Counted from the stretch's first letter, positions 38,776 through 47,221 are shown. The stretch: 64,000 bases of DNA from Singulisphaera sp. GP187 (GCF_900129635.1 NZ_FSRB01000001.1:2643501-2707500), one strand, 5' to 3'. Notes: generated by a model from the sequence alone, not told the origin. Translations and numbers: made by a program.

Positions 38776-38935
38776 AGGAACAAGGCCGGGAACTGCCAAC
38801 CGACGCGACGACAGGCGGACCGGCCATCGGGATTCACCCCGGCGGCCCGCCTCACATCTCCCCAAGTTCACGCCGCTTAGGCTCTATTTAAAAATACATG
38901 GGTCTACAGCGGTTTACCCACGAGTGGCTCACGTC

Positions 38936-39017
38936 TGGGTAGCTGGGGTCCGTACTCGGCTCCCGGTCTTCATGATGGCCACCACACCGGGGGCCGAGTA
39001 TGGACTCCAGCCACCCA
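38936..39017. repeat. 32-bp imperfect inverted repeat
   Basis: TGGGTAGCTGGGGTCC... at 38936-38967 pairs with 38986-39017 across an 18-base spacer, 28 of 32 positions identical. Three of the four differences give G-U pairs in plus-strand RNA, so the transcript can form a 31-pair hairpin. It is located between efp and the hsdS stub, at the edge of the foreign segment. Confidence 0.7.
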
Positions 39018-39065
39018 GATCGCTCGAGCTGTGGTTCACCCGAATGTAAACTGCTGCAGGTTGAC

Positions 39066-39280
39066 TTCAGCGAGAAGACTCTGAAATTACGCTTGTTCGC
39101 GAATACCGCACCCGCCTCATGGCTGACGTCGTGCCCGGCAAGCTCGACGTCCGGGAGGCAGCCAATCGTCTCCCCGCGTCGCTGGAAGACGTCGACTCCT
39201 AGGACGAGCCCTTCGACGACGAGGACGGCCTGGGCAACGAATCCGCCGAGTTGCTCTCCGTCGCCGCCGATGAGGACTGA
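39066..39280 (+). pseudogene. C-terminal stub of type I restriction specificity subunit HsdS
   Basis: The frame reads SEITLVREYRTRLMADVV, PGKLDVREAANRLP and then, after an in-frame TAG at 39200-39202, DEPFDDEDGLGNESAELL and a stop at 39278-39280. The segment LxREYRTRLIADVVTGKLDVREAA is, from memory, the conserved tail of many HsdS subunits. The target-recognition domains are absent and the TAG interrupts the tail, so this is a remnant. Its stop lies three bases before the darT start. Confidence 0.75.
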
Positions 39281-39283
39281 CCC

Positions 39284-39934
39284 ATGAGCCCTCCTCCCCC
39301 CCGGCCTCAGATTTACCACATCACCCACGGGAAGCACCAGGAGCGGATCATCGCCGAGGGCTTCCTGTGGTCGGATGCGGAGATCCTCGCCCGGGGAGGG
39401 CCGGAGAAACCGATCGGGATGGCGAAGATCAAGAAGCGGCGTCTTGAAGAGCAGATCGTCCACTGCCACCCGGAAACGAAGGTCGGGCAGTACGTCCCGT
39501 TCTACTTCTGCCCTCGGTCGGTCATGCTCTTCCTTCTCCACATGGGGAACCACCCGGACATCACCTACCGGGAAGGCCAACGCCCAATCCTCCACCTCGT
39601 GGCCGATCTCCACGAGGACGTAGCCTGGGCCGAGGGTCGGCAGCGGGCTTGGGCGTTCACCAACGGCAATGCGGGAGGCCGGTTCTACCAGTCGTTTACT
39701 GACCTGGCCGAACTCGACCAACTGGGCTGGGAGCATATCGCAAGCGACGAATGGGGGGAGGCCGAGGTCAAGGAAGCCAAACAATCCGAGTTCCTGGTCT
39801 TCGGATCGTTCCCCTGGCCGTTAATCCGGACCATCGGGGTCAAAGACGAGAAGCTCGCCGCGAGGGCACGCGAGATCCTGGCGAAAGCTGACCACCTGCC
39901 TGATGTACAGGTCCAATCGGGATGGTACTATTGA
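39284..39934 (+). CDS. darT: DarT-type DNA ADP-ribosyltransferase toxin
   Basis: Toxin that uses NAD+ to ADP-ribosylate thymidine in single-stranded DNA, blocking replication. 216 residues. Family features: IYHITHGKHQERIIAEGFL (NAD-binding start), IKKRRLEEQIVHCHP (R52/R53 region), VGQYVPFYFCPRSVMLF, and the catalytic Glu E169 in KQSEFLVFGSFPW. GAGGA precedes the ATG. It is followed after 30 bases by its antitoxin darG. It is intact and located between hsdS and hsdR stubs; it may have been an embedded anti-phage module of that operon. Confidence 0.92.
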   Translation: MSPPPPRPQIYHITHGKHQERIIAEGFLWSDAEILARGGPEKPIGMAKIKKRRLEEQIVHCHPETKVGQYVPFYFCPRSVMLFLLHMGNHPDITYREGQRPILHLVADLHEDVAWAEGRQRAWAFTNGNAGGRFYQSFTDLAELDQLGWEHIASDEWGEAEVKEAKQSEFLVFGSFPWPLIRTIGVKDEKLAARAREILAKADHLPDVQVQSGWYY

Positions 39935-39964
39935 GCAAATGGACAACTTGGGGAAGAAGCTGAC

Positions 39965-41029
39965 ATGATCCACCTGGCCCACGGCGACATCCTGAAGCAC
40001 GAGGCGGACGCCCTCGTCAACACCGTGAACTGCATGGGTGTGATGGGTCGGGGGATCGCCCTTCAGTTTCGTCGTGCGTTTGAGGACAACTACGAGGCCT
40101 ACCGCAAGGCTGCCAAGGCCGGCGACGTCATCCCCGGCCGCATGTTCGTCTTCGATCGGGTGACCCTGGAACCGCCCCGCTGGATCATCAACTTTCCGAC
40201 CAAGCGGCACTGGAAGGCGAACAGCCGCATCGAAGACATCGAAGCCGGCTTGGTAGATCTGGTCCGGGTGATCCAGGAGCGTGGGATACGGTCGATCGCC
40301 ATCCCTCCCCTGGGCTGCGGACTGGGAGGCTTGAACTGGGCCGAGGTCCGTCCCATGATTGAGGACGCCTTGACCGCAATCCCCGAGGTCGACGCCTACC
40401 TGTTCGAGCCCGGCAAGGCCCCTCCGGCTCGGGAGATGGTCAACCGGACGAAACGTCCTCAACTGACGACGGCCCGAGCGGCGGTTCTGGGATTGATGCG
40501 GAACTACCTCGCCGGGGTGATGGACGTCGGGATCTCCCTGCTGGAGATCCATAAGTTGATGTACTTTCTTGAGGTGGCCGGAGAACCGCTGGACCTCGAC
40601 TACAGCCAAAATCTCTACGGCCCTTACGCCGCGAAGCTCCGTCACGTCCTGAAGACCATGGAAAGCCACTACATCCACGGTTATGGTGAAGGTGGGGACG
40701 ACCCCAGGAAGCCCATCGAGCTGGCCGAGGGAGCCGCCGAGGAAGGGCGGGCGTTCCTTCAGGATCATCCGGATACGCTGGAGCGGTTCGAGAAGGTCAG
40801 TGGACTGATCGAGGGGTTTGAATCGCCCTACGGCATGGAGCTGCTGGCCACCGTTCACTGGGTGGCCGATCGTCAAGGAGCGAGGACAGTCGACCAGACC
40901 GTCCAGAAGGTCCACGGCTGGAACACTCGCAAGACGATGTTCACCCCCCACCAGATCCAGGCAGCGTGGGACCGACTCCACCTGCTGGGCTGGCTGAACC
41001 GAACGCCCCAGGCCGAAGGACACCTCTGA
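39965..41029 (+). CDS. darG: DarG antitoxin: macrodomain ADP-ribosylglycohydrolase
   Basis: Removes the ADP-ribose put on DNA by DarT and also binds the toxin. 354 residues. The N-terminal macrodomain (1-155) has HGDILKHEADALVNTVNCMG, VMGRGIALQFRRAF and IPPLGCGLGGLNW. The C-terminal domain (170-354; SLLEIHKLMYFLEVAGEPL, NLYGPYAAKLRHVLKTME) is the DarG partner-binding part. It is complete, ending about ten residues into the region overlapped by the hsdR stub. Confidence 0.92.
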   Translation: MIHLAHGDILKHEADALVNTVNCMGVMGRGIALQFRRAFEDNYEAYRKAAKAGDVIPGRMFVFDRVTLEPPRWIINFPTKRHWKANSRIEDIEAGLVDLVRVIQERGIRSIAIPPLGCGLGGLNWAEVRPMIEDALTAIPEVDAYLFEPGKAPPAREMVNRTKRPQLTTARAAVLGLMRNYLAGVMDVGISLLEIHKLMYFLEVAGEPLDLDYSQNLYGPYAAKLRHVLKTMESHYIHGYGEGGDDPRKPIELAEGAAEEGRAFLQDHPDTLERFEKVSGLIEGFESPYGMELLATVHWVADRQGARTVDQTVQKVHGWNTRKTMFTPHQIQAAWDRLHLLGWLNRTPQAEGHL

Positions 41030-41143
41030 GAAGTGGCTCGAGGCCCTGATCGTCAAGTCGGTGATCGAGGAGGCGGGATACCTCCCCGGCCGTTCCGAAA
41101 ATTACAACCGCGATCACGCCGTCGACCTGAATCATTTGCTAGT
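41019..41143 (+). pseudogene. N-terminal stub of type I restriction endonuclease HsdR
   Basis: In the +1 frame relative to darG, overlapping its last codons, the translation is DTSEKWLEALIVKSVIEEAG, YLPGRSENYNRDHAVDLNHLL. From memory, many HsdR subunits begin with TSEKGLEALIVxSLxxEAGY and YDREHAVDLxxLLAFL. The similarity stops at about 41141, exactly where the stop of the converging GNAT-deacetylase gene lies, so the remaining about 1000 codons were deleted. No start codon is clear. Confidence 0.7.
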
Positions 41144-42887
41144 GCCGGCGGGTGCGTCCGAGCACCCCAGCGCAGACGCCTGTCAGCATCCGGGTGGCGT
41201 TCCGCCCGAGCGATCGGATGTTGTACCCACCCTCCTGGACCAGGAGGGTGGGGAGCTTCATGCCGCCGATCCGGTAGCCAATCTCGAAGAGGCCGTCGGG
41301 GGTGACGCTCCAGGTGCCCGTCGGGTCGGCCTTGGCGATGTCGAGGCCGACCGGCACGACCAGGACCTCGGGCTTGAACTTGCGGACGAGCGTGAGGGCC
41401 TCGTCGAGGGCCTCGAGATAGCGGCCGTCGTGCGTATCCTCGGCGAGCGGAATGTTGTGGTTGAAGCCCTTGCCCGGGCCTTCACCAATCTCGTCGGCAA
41501 ACCCTGAGAAATAGGGATAGGCGAAATTGGGGTGGCCGTGGATCGAAATGGTCAGGACGTCGGACCGGTTGTAGAAGATGTCCTGGGCGCCGTTGCCGTG
41601 GTGATAGTCGATGTCGAGGATCGCCACCCGGCCGAACGACTCGACGAGATACTGCGCGGCAATCGCGGCGTTGCAGAAGTAGCAAAAGCCGCCGTAGGTG
41701 TCGCGTTCGGCATGATGGCCCGGTGGCCGACACAGGCTGTAGACCAACGGGTGCCCCGCGCGGATCGCCTCCGCGCCCGAGAGCGCGACATTCACCGCGG
41801 CCCGGGCGGCCTTGTAGGCGTCACGGCTCAGAGGCGTAAACGTATCAATACAATAATAGCCCGCCCTCCGGCTCCGGTCGTGCGGGGGACGGTCGGTCCT
41901 CCGGATCGGGAAGACGTAGGGGTAGACCATCTCCCCCTCGGGGATGTCCAGGCAGAAGTTGCGGAGGTAGTTGACGAAGTCGGTGTCGTGAACGGCCCGG
42001 ATCGGCTTCTCGCCGAAATTGCGGACCGGAAGCCGCTCGACGTCGGGCAGTGAGTCGAGCGCTTTGAGGATGACGTCCACCCGCGCCGGGCGTTCGACGT
42101 AGCCGCGTTCGCGGACATGATGAAGCGCATGCCGCGAGGAACAGAAGACCTTGAGAGGCTGGAGCCGGCGCGGAATCCTCGGCTTCTTGTCGCTCGGAGT
42201 GATGTAGCGCGGCTTTCGCAGTCGGACCGGTGATTCCTTGACCGAGGCGACCAGTTCGAGCACGTAGGGATCGTCGGGGTCGTAGTGATATCGCTCGGTC
42301 AGAATCATCTTCATCGCCTGGCGCAGCTCGGGAGCGTCCAGCGGCTTCGTGCTCTGCAAGGGGTCGTAGAGCAGCCGCGGCTCAGCGGGATGATTGGGGC
42401 GAATCGGCTGGTCGTAGAGCGTCCCCACAATCGGCAACGCGTTGTAACGCTCGTAAAACTTCAGCCGAGACTTGTTCATCTTCAGATCGGTCGTATCAGG
42501 AACCTGTCCGGGGTCGTCGGTCGGAACCTCAAAGAAAAGGCCCGTGGCCCCGCGCGCGATCAGGTCTTCGCGAAGCGCCTCGTAGAGCGCTCCTCCCAGT
42601 CCTCGCCCCCGGCGCTCGGCTTGGGCCACGATGAAGTCGAGGTACGCAAAGCCGATCGAATCGAAGTAGTCGGCCAAGGCAAACCCGAGAACCTGATCCC
42701 CTGGCCCGTGCGCGGCGAGGAGGATCGTCGGGTAGCCCCGACCCGTCTGATCGCCGATCTTGCGAGCGATATAGTCATCGCCGACGTCGAGGTCGGGAAA
42801 GGCCGCCCGAAACAAGGTCTGGATCTCGGCGATGCAGCGGCGATCGTAATCGCGGTGAACGCCAAGGACATGGCTGATCCGAAACAT
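41139..42887 (-). CDS. GNAT acetyltransferase fused to a histone-deacetylase-family amidohydrolase
   Basis: 582 residues in two enzymes. Residues about 15-175 are a GNAT N-acetyltransferase with the acetyl-CoA loop AERRGRGLGGALYEAL. Residues about 230-580 are a class II HDAC/acetylpolyamine amidohydrolase: PARVDVILKAL, CRPPGHHAERDTYGGFCYFC (catalytic His pair), VAILDIDYHHGNGAQDIFY (Zn Asp/His), LDIAKADPTG and LLVQEGGYN. The metal-binding and proton-relay residues all appear present. ATG at 42887 follows TGAGGG. Last gene of the kamA operon, 121 bases after the second ATP-grasp gene. Substrate could be an acetylated amine such as N-acetyl-beta-lysine. Confidence 0.88.
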   Translation of the reverse strand: MFRISHVLGVHRDYDRRCIAEIQTLFRAAFPDLDVGDDYIARKIGDQTGRGYPTILLAAHGPGDQVLGFALADYFDSIGFAYLDFIVAQAERRGRGLGGALYEALREDLIARGATGLFFEVPTDDPGQVPDTTDLKMNKSRLKFYERYNALPIVGTLYDQPIRPNHPAEPRLLYDPLQSTKPLDAPELRQAMKMILTERYHYDPDDPYVLELVASVKESPVRLRKPRYITPSDKKPRIPRRLQPLKVFCSSRHALHHVRERGYVERPARVDVILKALDSLPDVERLPVRNFGEKPIRAVHDTDFVNYLRNFCLDIPEGEMVYPYVFPIRRTDRPPHDRSRRAGYYCIDTFTPLSRDAYKAARAAVNVALSGAEAIRAGHPLVYSLCRPPGHHAERDTYGGFCYFCNAAIAAQYLVESFGRVAILDIDYHHGNGAQDIFYNRSDVLTISIHGHPNFAYPYFSGFADEIGEGPGKGFNHNIPLAEDTHDGRYLEALDEALTLVRKFKPEVLVVPVGLDIAKADPTGTWSVTPDGLFEIGYRIGGMKLPTLLVQEGGYNIRSLGRNATRMLTGVCAGVLGRTRRH

Positions 42888-43008
42888 GGCGGCCCTCACA
42901 AGGGCCTATCTCGATAGGCCGATTGGAATCGAGGGTGTCACGGTTCGAGTGCAGGTCAGAGGTCGAACGTCGACATCATTCTCGAGGACCGATTTCACCG
43001 TGCCTCAC

Positions 43009-44088
43009 TCATCTTTGCCGATCCGGCTCGGATGCGGAAGAACCGCGACCACGATTCCCAAGGTCTGAGGCTCGAAGCGGCATTCGTGGTCGCCCCATCG
43101 CCTGCCGCGCCAACGCGGCGAGCGTCGCGGAATAGTCTCGGCCGGAAACCCGTAAGGCCCGCGCCCAACCCGCGGTCGGCCCGATATCGGGGTTGGGGTT
43201 CACTTCCAGGATCACGGGCTCGCCACGGTGATCGAGTCGCAGGTCGACCCTGGCATAGTCACGGCAACCCGTCACCTTGAACGCCGAGACGGCCAACCGG
43301 CACATGGTCTCGGCCAGTTCGCGTTCGATTCGCGCTGGGCAGAGCACAGGGCTTGCGCGGTCCTCAACCGATCCGGCCGACCACTTCGCCGCATAAGTCA
43401 AGATCGGCCATGTTCCTTCCACCGGCTCATAAGCAACTTCGGCAATCGGCAAGGCTTCGGGTTCGGGAAGCGCCAGCACCCCGACATTATATTCGGAGCC
43501 GGGCAAGTAGGCCTCGACCAACGCCGCGCCACCATACGTGGCATGGATCCAGACCACCCGGTCGCAGGCGGAATCCCAGTCGAGCACGACGCTCGCCTGA
43601 TCGATGCCGAGGCTGCCATCCTCAGCGTCCGGCTTGACGATCGCCGGGCCGGCCCAGTCCCACCTCGGGACCGCCGCGCCCGGTTCAACCACGAAACCGG
43701 GCGCGGTGGGCAGACCCGCGCCCCTCAAAAGGAACTTGGCTCGCCCTTTCGAGACACAGAGCGCCAACGCTTCCATCGGCGAGCCGGTGTATGCAAAGCC
43801 GGCCAGTTCCAGCAGCCCGGTCATGTGGGTCGCTGCCGCCGTCGATGCCCCGAACCCTTCGATCAAGTTGAACGCAACGTCCGGGCCGATCCGGTCGAGA
43901 CTACGGAGCACCTCGACCACGGGAGGTCTCACCGCGAGTAACACCGATTCGAAACCGTGATTCTCGAGCCCGGCGGCAACGGCCTGAGCGACCTCGACGA
44001 CATCCGCTTCCGATACGGCGTCCGGATGATCCACCGGCAAGACCGGCGCATTGTAGAGAACAGCGACCTTCAAGCGGACCGAGGTCAC
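43009..44088 (-). CDS. ATP-grasp ligase, D-Ala-D-Ala-ligase-like (second of pair)
   Basis: 359 residues. ATP-grasp elements: an N-terminal domain (LKVAVLYNAPVL...), FNLIEGFGASTAAATHMTGL, GFAYTGSPMEALALCVSK, GPAIVKPDAEDGSLG (glycine-rich loop), ALVEAYLPGSEYNVGVLAL, and the Mg-site EVNPNPDIGP. It starts at GTG 44088, overlapping the first ligase's stop by GTGA, so the two are translationally coupled. Relative to true Ddl it lacks part of the omega-loop pattern, so the substrate is probably not D-alanine but another amino acid. Confidence 0.85.
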   Translation of the reverse strand: MTSVRLKVAVLYNAPVLPVDHPDAVSEADVVEVAQAVAAGLENHGFESVLLAVRPPVVEVLRSLDRIGPDVAFNLIEGFGASTAAATHMTGLLELAGFAYTGSPMEALALCVSKGRAKFLLRGAGLPTAPGFVVEPGAAVPRWDWAGPAIVKPDAEDGSLGIDQASVVLDWDSACDRVVWIHATYGGAALVEAYLPGSEYNVGVLALPEPEALPIAEVAYEPVEGTWPILTYAAKWSAGSVEDRASPVLCPARIERELAETMCRLAVSAFKVTGCRDYARVDLRLDHRGEPVILEVNPNPDIGPTAGWARALRVSGRDYSATLAALARQAMGRPRMPLRASDLGNRGRGSSASEPDRQR

Positions 44089-45125
44089 AGCCCCACCCTC
44101 GCCCTTGAAATCGGCTCCAGGCCGACACGGAGCAAAGCCACGCGGAGGACTTTGCGGATCATGTCGGCATAGCTGATCCCCATCCCACCGGCCAGAATGA
44201 TCAGGTCGCTCCAATCGGGAGCCAGACCAGGGAGCGGGTTCGCTTCGATGAAGTAAGGAACACCGTCGCGAATCCGAAAGTCGATCCGTGCGAGGTCGCG
44301 GCAGCCTAGCGCTACGTAAGCGCCAAGGGCCGACCGGATCAAGTGTTTCATGACGTCGGCGGAAAGTTGGGCGGGCGTCTCGTACGCCACGCGCTCGTCC
44401 CAGTCGCGTTTCACCTCGATCGAGTAGACGAAACGAGAGTCGGGCGTCTTCGGCCGAATCCGCATGGCCCCGATCACTTCCGCTCCATCCCCGTTGCCGA
44501 CGATCCCCACCGTCACCTCATCGCCCGCGATGAATTCCTCAATCAGGACGGGCTGGCCGTAGTCGCCTGAGAGAACCATGTAAAGCTCGACGGCTTCCTC
44601 ATGGGTATCGGCGATGCAACGCGCACGAATCCCTTTGCTGGAGCCTTCGAAGCAAGGCTTGACGATCCATTGATCGGCCCCTTCCCAAAGGCCTGCGTGG
44701 TGCATCAAGGAGCCGACTGCACGCGAGGACAGGCCGGCGGGGAAGGAGAACCCCTTGGGCACGGCGACCGAATCGGCGACCAGCCGCTTGGCGACTCCTT
44801 TGTCGAGCGCGGCGGCGAGCGTCAGGGGGTCGGACCCCGAGTACGGGATCCCGAGCATCTCGAGCACGGCCGGCACGCGTGCCTCACGGTTCCGGCCCCC
44901 CCCTTCCCCCTCGGCGAGGTTCCAGACGAAGTCAGGGGGATCGGCGAGGACGCGATGGAGAAATTCGCGACCATCGCCCAACAGAACGACATCATGCCCT
45001 TCACCCCGGAGCACCGCGGCCAAGGCCTCGATCGTTTGCGGCTTATCGAACTCCTCGTACCGGTCGTCGGGCCCGTCAGCCGAGGCGACAACCGGTACGA
45101 GGTCGAACGTGATCCCGATCCTCAA
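44085..45125 (-). CDS. ATP-grasp ligase, D-Ala-D-Ala-ligase-like (first of pair)
   Basis: 346 residues. Features: GITFDLVPVVASAD, FVWNLAEGEGGGRNREARVP, GIPYSGSDPLTLAAALDK, WIVKPCFEGSSKGI (glycine-rich loop), VLIEEFIAGDEVTVGIVG, ARIDFRIRDGVPYFIEANP and LPGLAPDWSD. These follow D-Ala-D-Ala ligase order, with the NPLPGL Mg-binding end. The start is TTG at 45125, since AGAGGA lies nine bases upstream and there is no ATG nearby. It begins 18 bases after kamA and overlaps the second ligase. Amino-acid ligation at a carboxylate, forming a dipeptide-like product, is inferred. Confidence 0.87.
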   Translation of the reverse strand: MRIGITFDLVPVVASADGPDDRYEEFDKPQTIEALAAVLRGEGHDVVLLGDGREFLHRVLADPPDFVWNLAEGEGGGRNREARVPAVLEMLGIPYSGSDPLTLAAALDKGVAKRLVADSVAVPKGFSFPAGLSSRAVGSLMHHAGLWEGADQWIVKPCFEGSSKGIRARCIADTHEEAVELYMVLSGDYGQPVLIEEFIAGDEVTVGIVGNGDGAEVIGAMRIRPKTPDSRFVYSIEVKRDWDERVAYETPAQLSADVMKHLIRSALGAYVALGCRDLARIDFRIRDGVPYFIEANPLPGLAPDWSDLIILAGGMGISYADMIRKVLRVALLRVGLEPISRARVGL

Positions 45126-45143
45126 GGCGCGGGTCCTCTCAAT

Positions 45144-46571
45144 TTAATGGTCCGGAGTGTGACCTTGGCCATGTCCGTTGCCAGCCGAGCCATTGGATTT
45201 CTTCGGGCTCGCCCCCTGGGTCCCGTGGCCGTTGAGCCCGTTGGCGATCCCCCTGGCCCGTCTTCGAAGTAGGCGGGGATTGCCCTCAGGAACGAGGACT
45301 TCCGCCTGGCCTTCGAGCAGGGCGCTCACCCCCTGGGTCACGACCGCAGCTTGCTTCAACGGCGGCTCACCCGTGGGGTGATAGTTGACGATCACCCCTT
45401 CATAGTTGCGCAAGACGACGGAGTCGTTGGTCGCCGAGAGCAGGTAGTTGGGCATCAAGGGGATCTTGCCCCCTCCCCGTGGCGCATCGACGACGTAGGT
45501 GGGAACTCCCAGTCCCGAGATGTGACCGCGAAGCCCCTCAATGATCTCGATCCCTTTCCAGACCGGGGTCCGGAAGTGCCCTGCCCCGGTCACGGGATCA
45601 CAGTGGAACAGGTAATACGGCCTCACCTTGATCCGAAGCAGGGCCCGGCAAAGCGCGCGCTGAGTGGCCAGGCTGTCGTTGACCCCCTTCAGGAGCACGG
45701 CGTGGTTGTTGATCGGCAGCCCGCGCATCCGCAATCGATCGCAGGCGCGTCGCGTTTCCGACGTCACTTCCCGAGGATGGTTGAAGTGCGTCTGGATCCA
45801 AATTTTTCCTGAGGACTCAAGAATATCAAGAAGGTTATTGTCCTCGATCCGTTGCGGCAAGGTCACAGGCACGCGGGTGCCGATCCGGATGACGTCGAGG
45901 TGGGGGATGGCGCTCAGGCTCTCGACGAAGTAGGCGAGTTTCTCGAGCGGAAGGGTCAGTGGGTCGCCTCCCGAGACGATCACGTCGTGGATCTCGGGGT
46001 GGTCGCGAACGTACTCGACCATTCGCTGATCGTCGCGCGAGACCGAATCCCAGCCGCCCCGTTTCATGGTGGCGCGTTTCCGGGTGCAGAACCGGCAATA
46101 CATCGTGCAAACGTGGGTGGTGACGAGCAGGGCGCGATCGGGATAGCGATGCGTCAGGCCCGGGACGGGGGAATCCTTATCCTCGTCGAGCGGATCATCC
46201 TCTCCCTCCGCGCCAGTCATCTCCAAGGGGGAAGGGACCGATTGGAGTCGGATCGGATCGAGCGGATCGAACCGATCGATCAAGGAGAAGTAATAAGGGG
46301 GAATGGCAAGCTTGTATTGAGCCTGAAGCGACTCAATGGCGTGGCGTTCATCATCGGTGAACGGAATCAAATCGAGAATCTGGCGGGGGTGCCGGACGGC
46401 ATTTTGCGACTGCCAGTGCCAGTCGTTCCAATCACTGTCGGGCACGTTGGCCCAGACGGGGTGGCGGGGGGTTGGTTGCAGGGGCGAACTGGGAGGCTCG
46501 TCGCCATCGGCAACCTCGACCGCATCTGGGATGGTGACGGCTGTGCTCGTTGAGCTACTCGGCTCGCCCAT
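45144..46571 (-). CDS. kamA: L-lysine 2,3-aminomutase
   Basis: Radical SAM/PLP enzyme converting L-lysine to L-beta-lysine. 475 residues, a size closer to KamA than to the shorter EpmB. Iron-sulfur motif CTMYCRFC (C155, C159, C162), substrate-binding region FHCDPVTGAGHFRTP with D325, VVDAPRGGGKIP with D362 and PLP Lys K369. The two Asp positions thought to hold the epsilon-amino group of lysine are kept, which argues against a glutamate aminomutase. The C-terminal 60 residues are Gly/Ser/Asn-rich and unlike the family. First gene of the four-gene minus-strand operon. Confidence 0.92.
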   Translation of the reverse strand: MGEPSSSTSTAVTIPDAVEVADGDEPPSSPLQPTPRHPVWANVPDSDWNDWHWQSQNAVRHPRQILDLIPFTDDERHAIESLQAQYKLAIPPYYFSLIDRFDPLDPIRLQSVPSPLEMTGAEGEDDPLDEDKDSPVPGLTHRYPDRALLVTTHVCTMYCRFCTRKRATMKRGGWDSVSRDDQRMVEYVRDHPEIHDVIVSGGDPLTLPLEKLAYFVESLSAIPHLDVIRIGTRVPVTLPQRIEDNNLLDILESSGKIWIQTHFNHPREVTSETRRACDRLRMRGLPINNHAVLLKGVNDSLATQRALCRALLRIKVRPYYLFHCDPVTGAGHFRTPVWKGIEIIEGLRGHISGLGVPTYVVDAPRGGGKIPLMPNYLLSATNDSVVLRNYEGVIVNYHPTGEPPLKQAAVVTQGVSALLEGQAEVLVPEGNPRLLRRRARGIANGLNGHGTQGASPKKSNGSAGNGHGQGHTPDH

Positions 46572-46796
46572 CGTGGTCCTGACCCTCAGTAATTGAGAGT
46601 AGTGGGGTTTGGACGAATGTCCGCGCCCCGAAAGGTCTGTGGGATTCTAAGCAATCGATGAAACGAGACAAGAGGAATCATCGCGCGAGTTCAACAAGAA
46701 TTGGCAAATTCTTCCTCGAGCCTCGAAACACCATCAACGATCGGCGTACCTTGCCATCCCGCATCAGGCGAAATTGGTGGTTTTCTGAAGAGATCT
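46572..46796. other. Spacer upstream of kamA
   Basis: No gene seen. The kamA promoter should lie here, as the operon starts at 46571. The near-palindromic tract agatctgtcattcagttgac with agatct at 46790-46818 overlaps its far end. Confidence 0.35.
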
Positions 46797-46925
46797 GTCA
46801 TTCAGTTGACAGAGATCTCGATCACAGACCCAAAGCCCAAGGACGTGGTAATGCGGGCCAGGGCCGACGACCTGGTGCGTTCCCACGCGGATCCTTTCCT
46901 TACGGGCCGTCGGGTGAAATCCTGA
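46797..46925 (+). pseudogene. Possible decayed N-terminus of a zinc alcohol dehydrogenase
   Basis: One frame reads VIQLTEISITDPKPKDVVM, RARADDLVRSHADPFLTGR. This has the rhythm of the medium-chain dehydrogenase start (LTEVxxPDPGPxEVLVRxxAxGLCHSDL), with the Cys ligand replaced and the rest missing. The similarity is weak; it may be chance. Confidence 0.25.
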
Positions 46926-47038
46926 CCACTTCAGGGTAGTATTGACCAAGCAGGGTCGATCCATGCCCCGCCGGCCCAGAGTCCTCGGCGAGTGACGAGC
47001 CCATGTGGGTTCCGAGGAGAGCCGCCGCGCCTCGATAG

Positions 47039-47161
47039 AGGTCGATTGCCGAGCTGGCCAGCTACGCGGGCCTGAGTCCCAGGACGATCCGACGGCTGAT
47101 CGAGTCGGGGCGATCCGGGAACTGAAGGTCGGCCGGTGTATAGTGATCCCCTTCGAAAGAT
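47039..47161 (+). pseudogene. Excisionase-type helix-turn-helix fragment with a frameshift
   Basis: The frame IAELASYAGLSPRTIRRL, IESG, then (after one added G in the G4 run at 47107-47110) AIRELKVGRCIVIPFE matches the small MerR/excisionase DNA-binding domain. No start codon is in the frame, a stop precedes it, and the C-terminus drifts out of frame. It lies just before the antitoxin gene, where such regulators often occur. Confidence 0.55.
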
Positions 47162-47221
47162 CTGGACAGGCACATCCTCCGGATAGAGGATCATTGCCCA
47201 CCCATTCAGGAGGCCCCTCAC

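Noticed and set aside
45144-46571. KamA as the EpmB partner of EF-P
   Set aside because: The protein has KamA rather than EpmB length and C-terminus, and the EF-P tip is Asn, so the known lysylation cannot happen.
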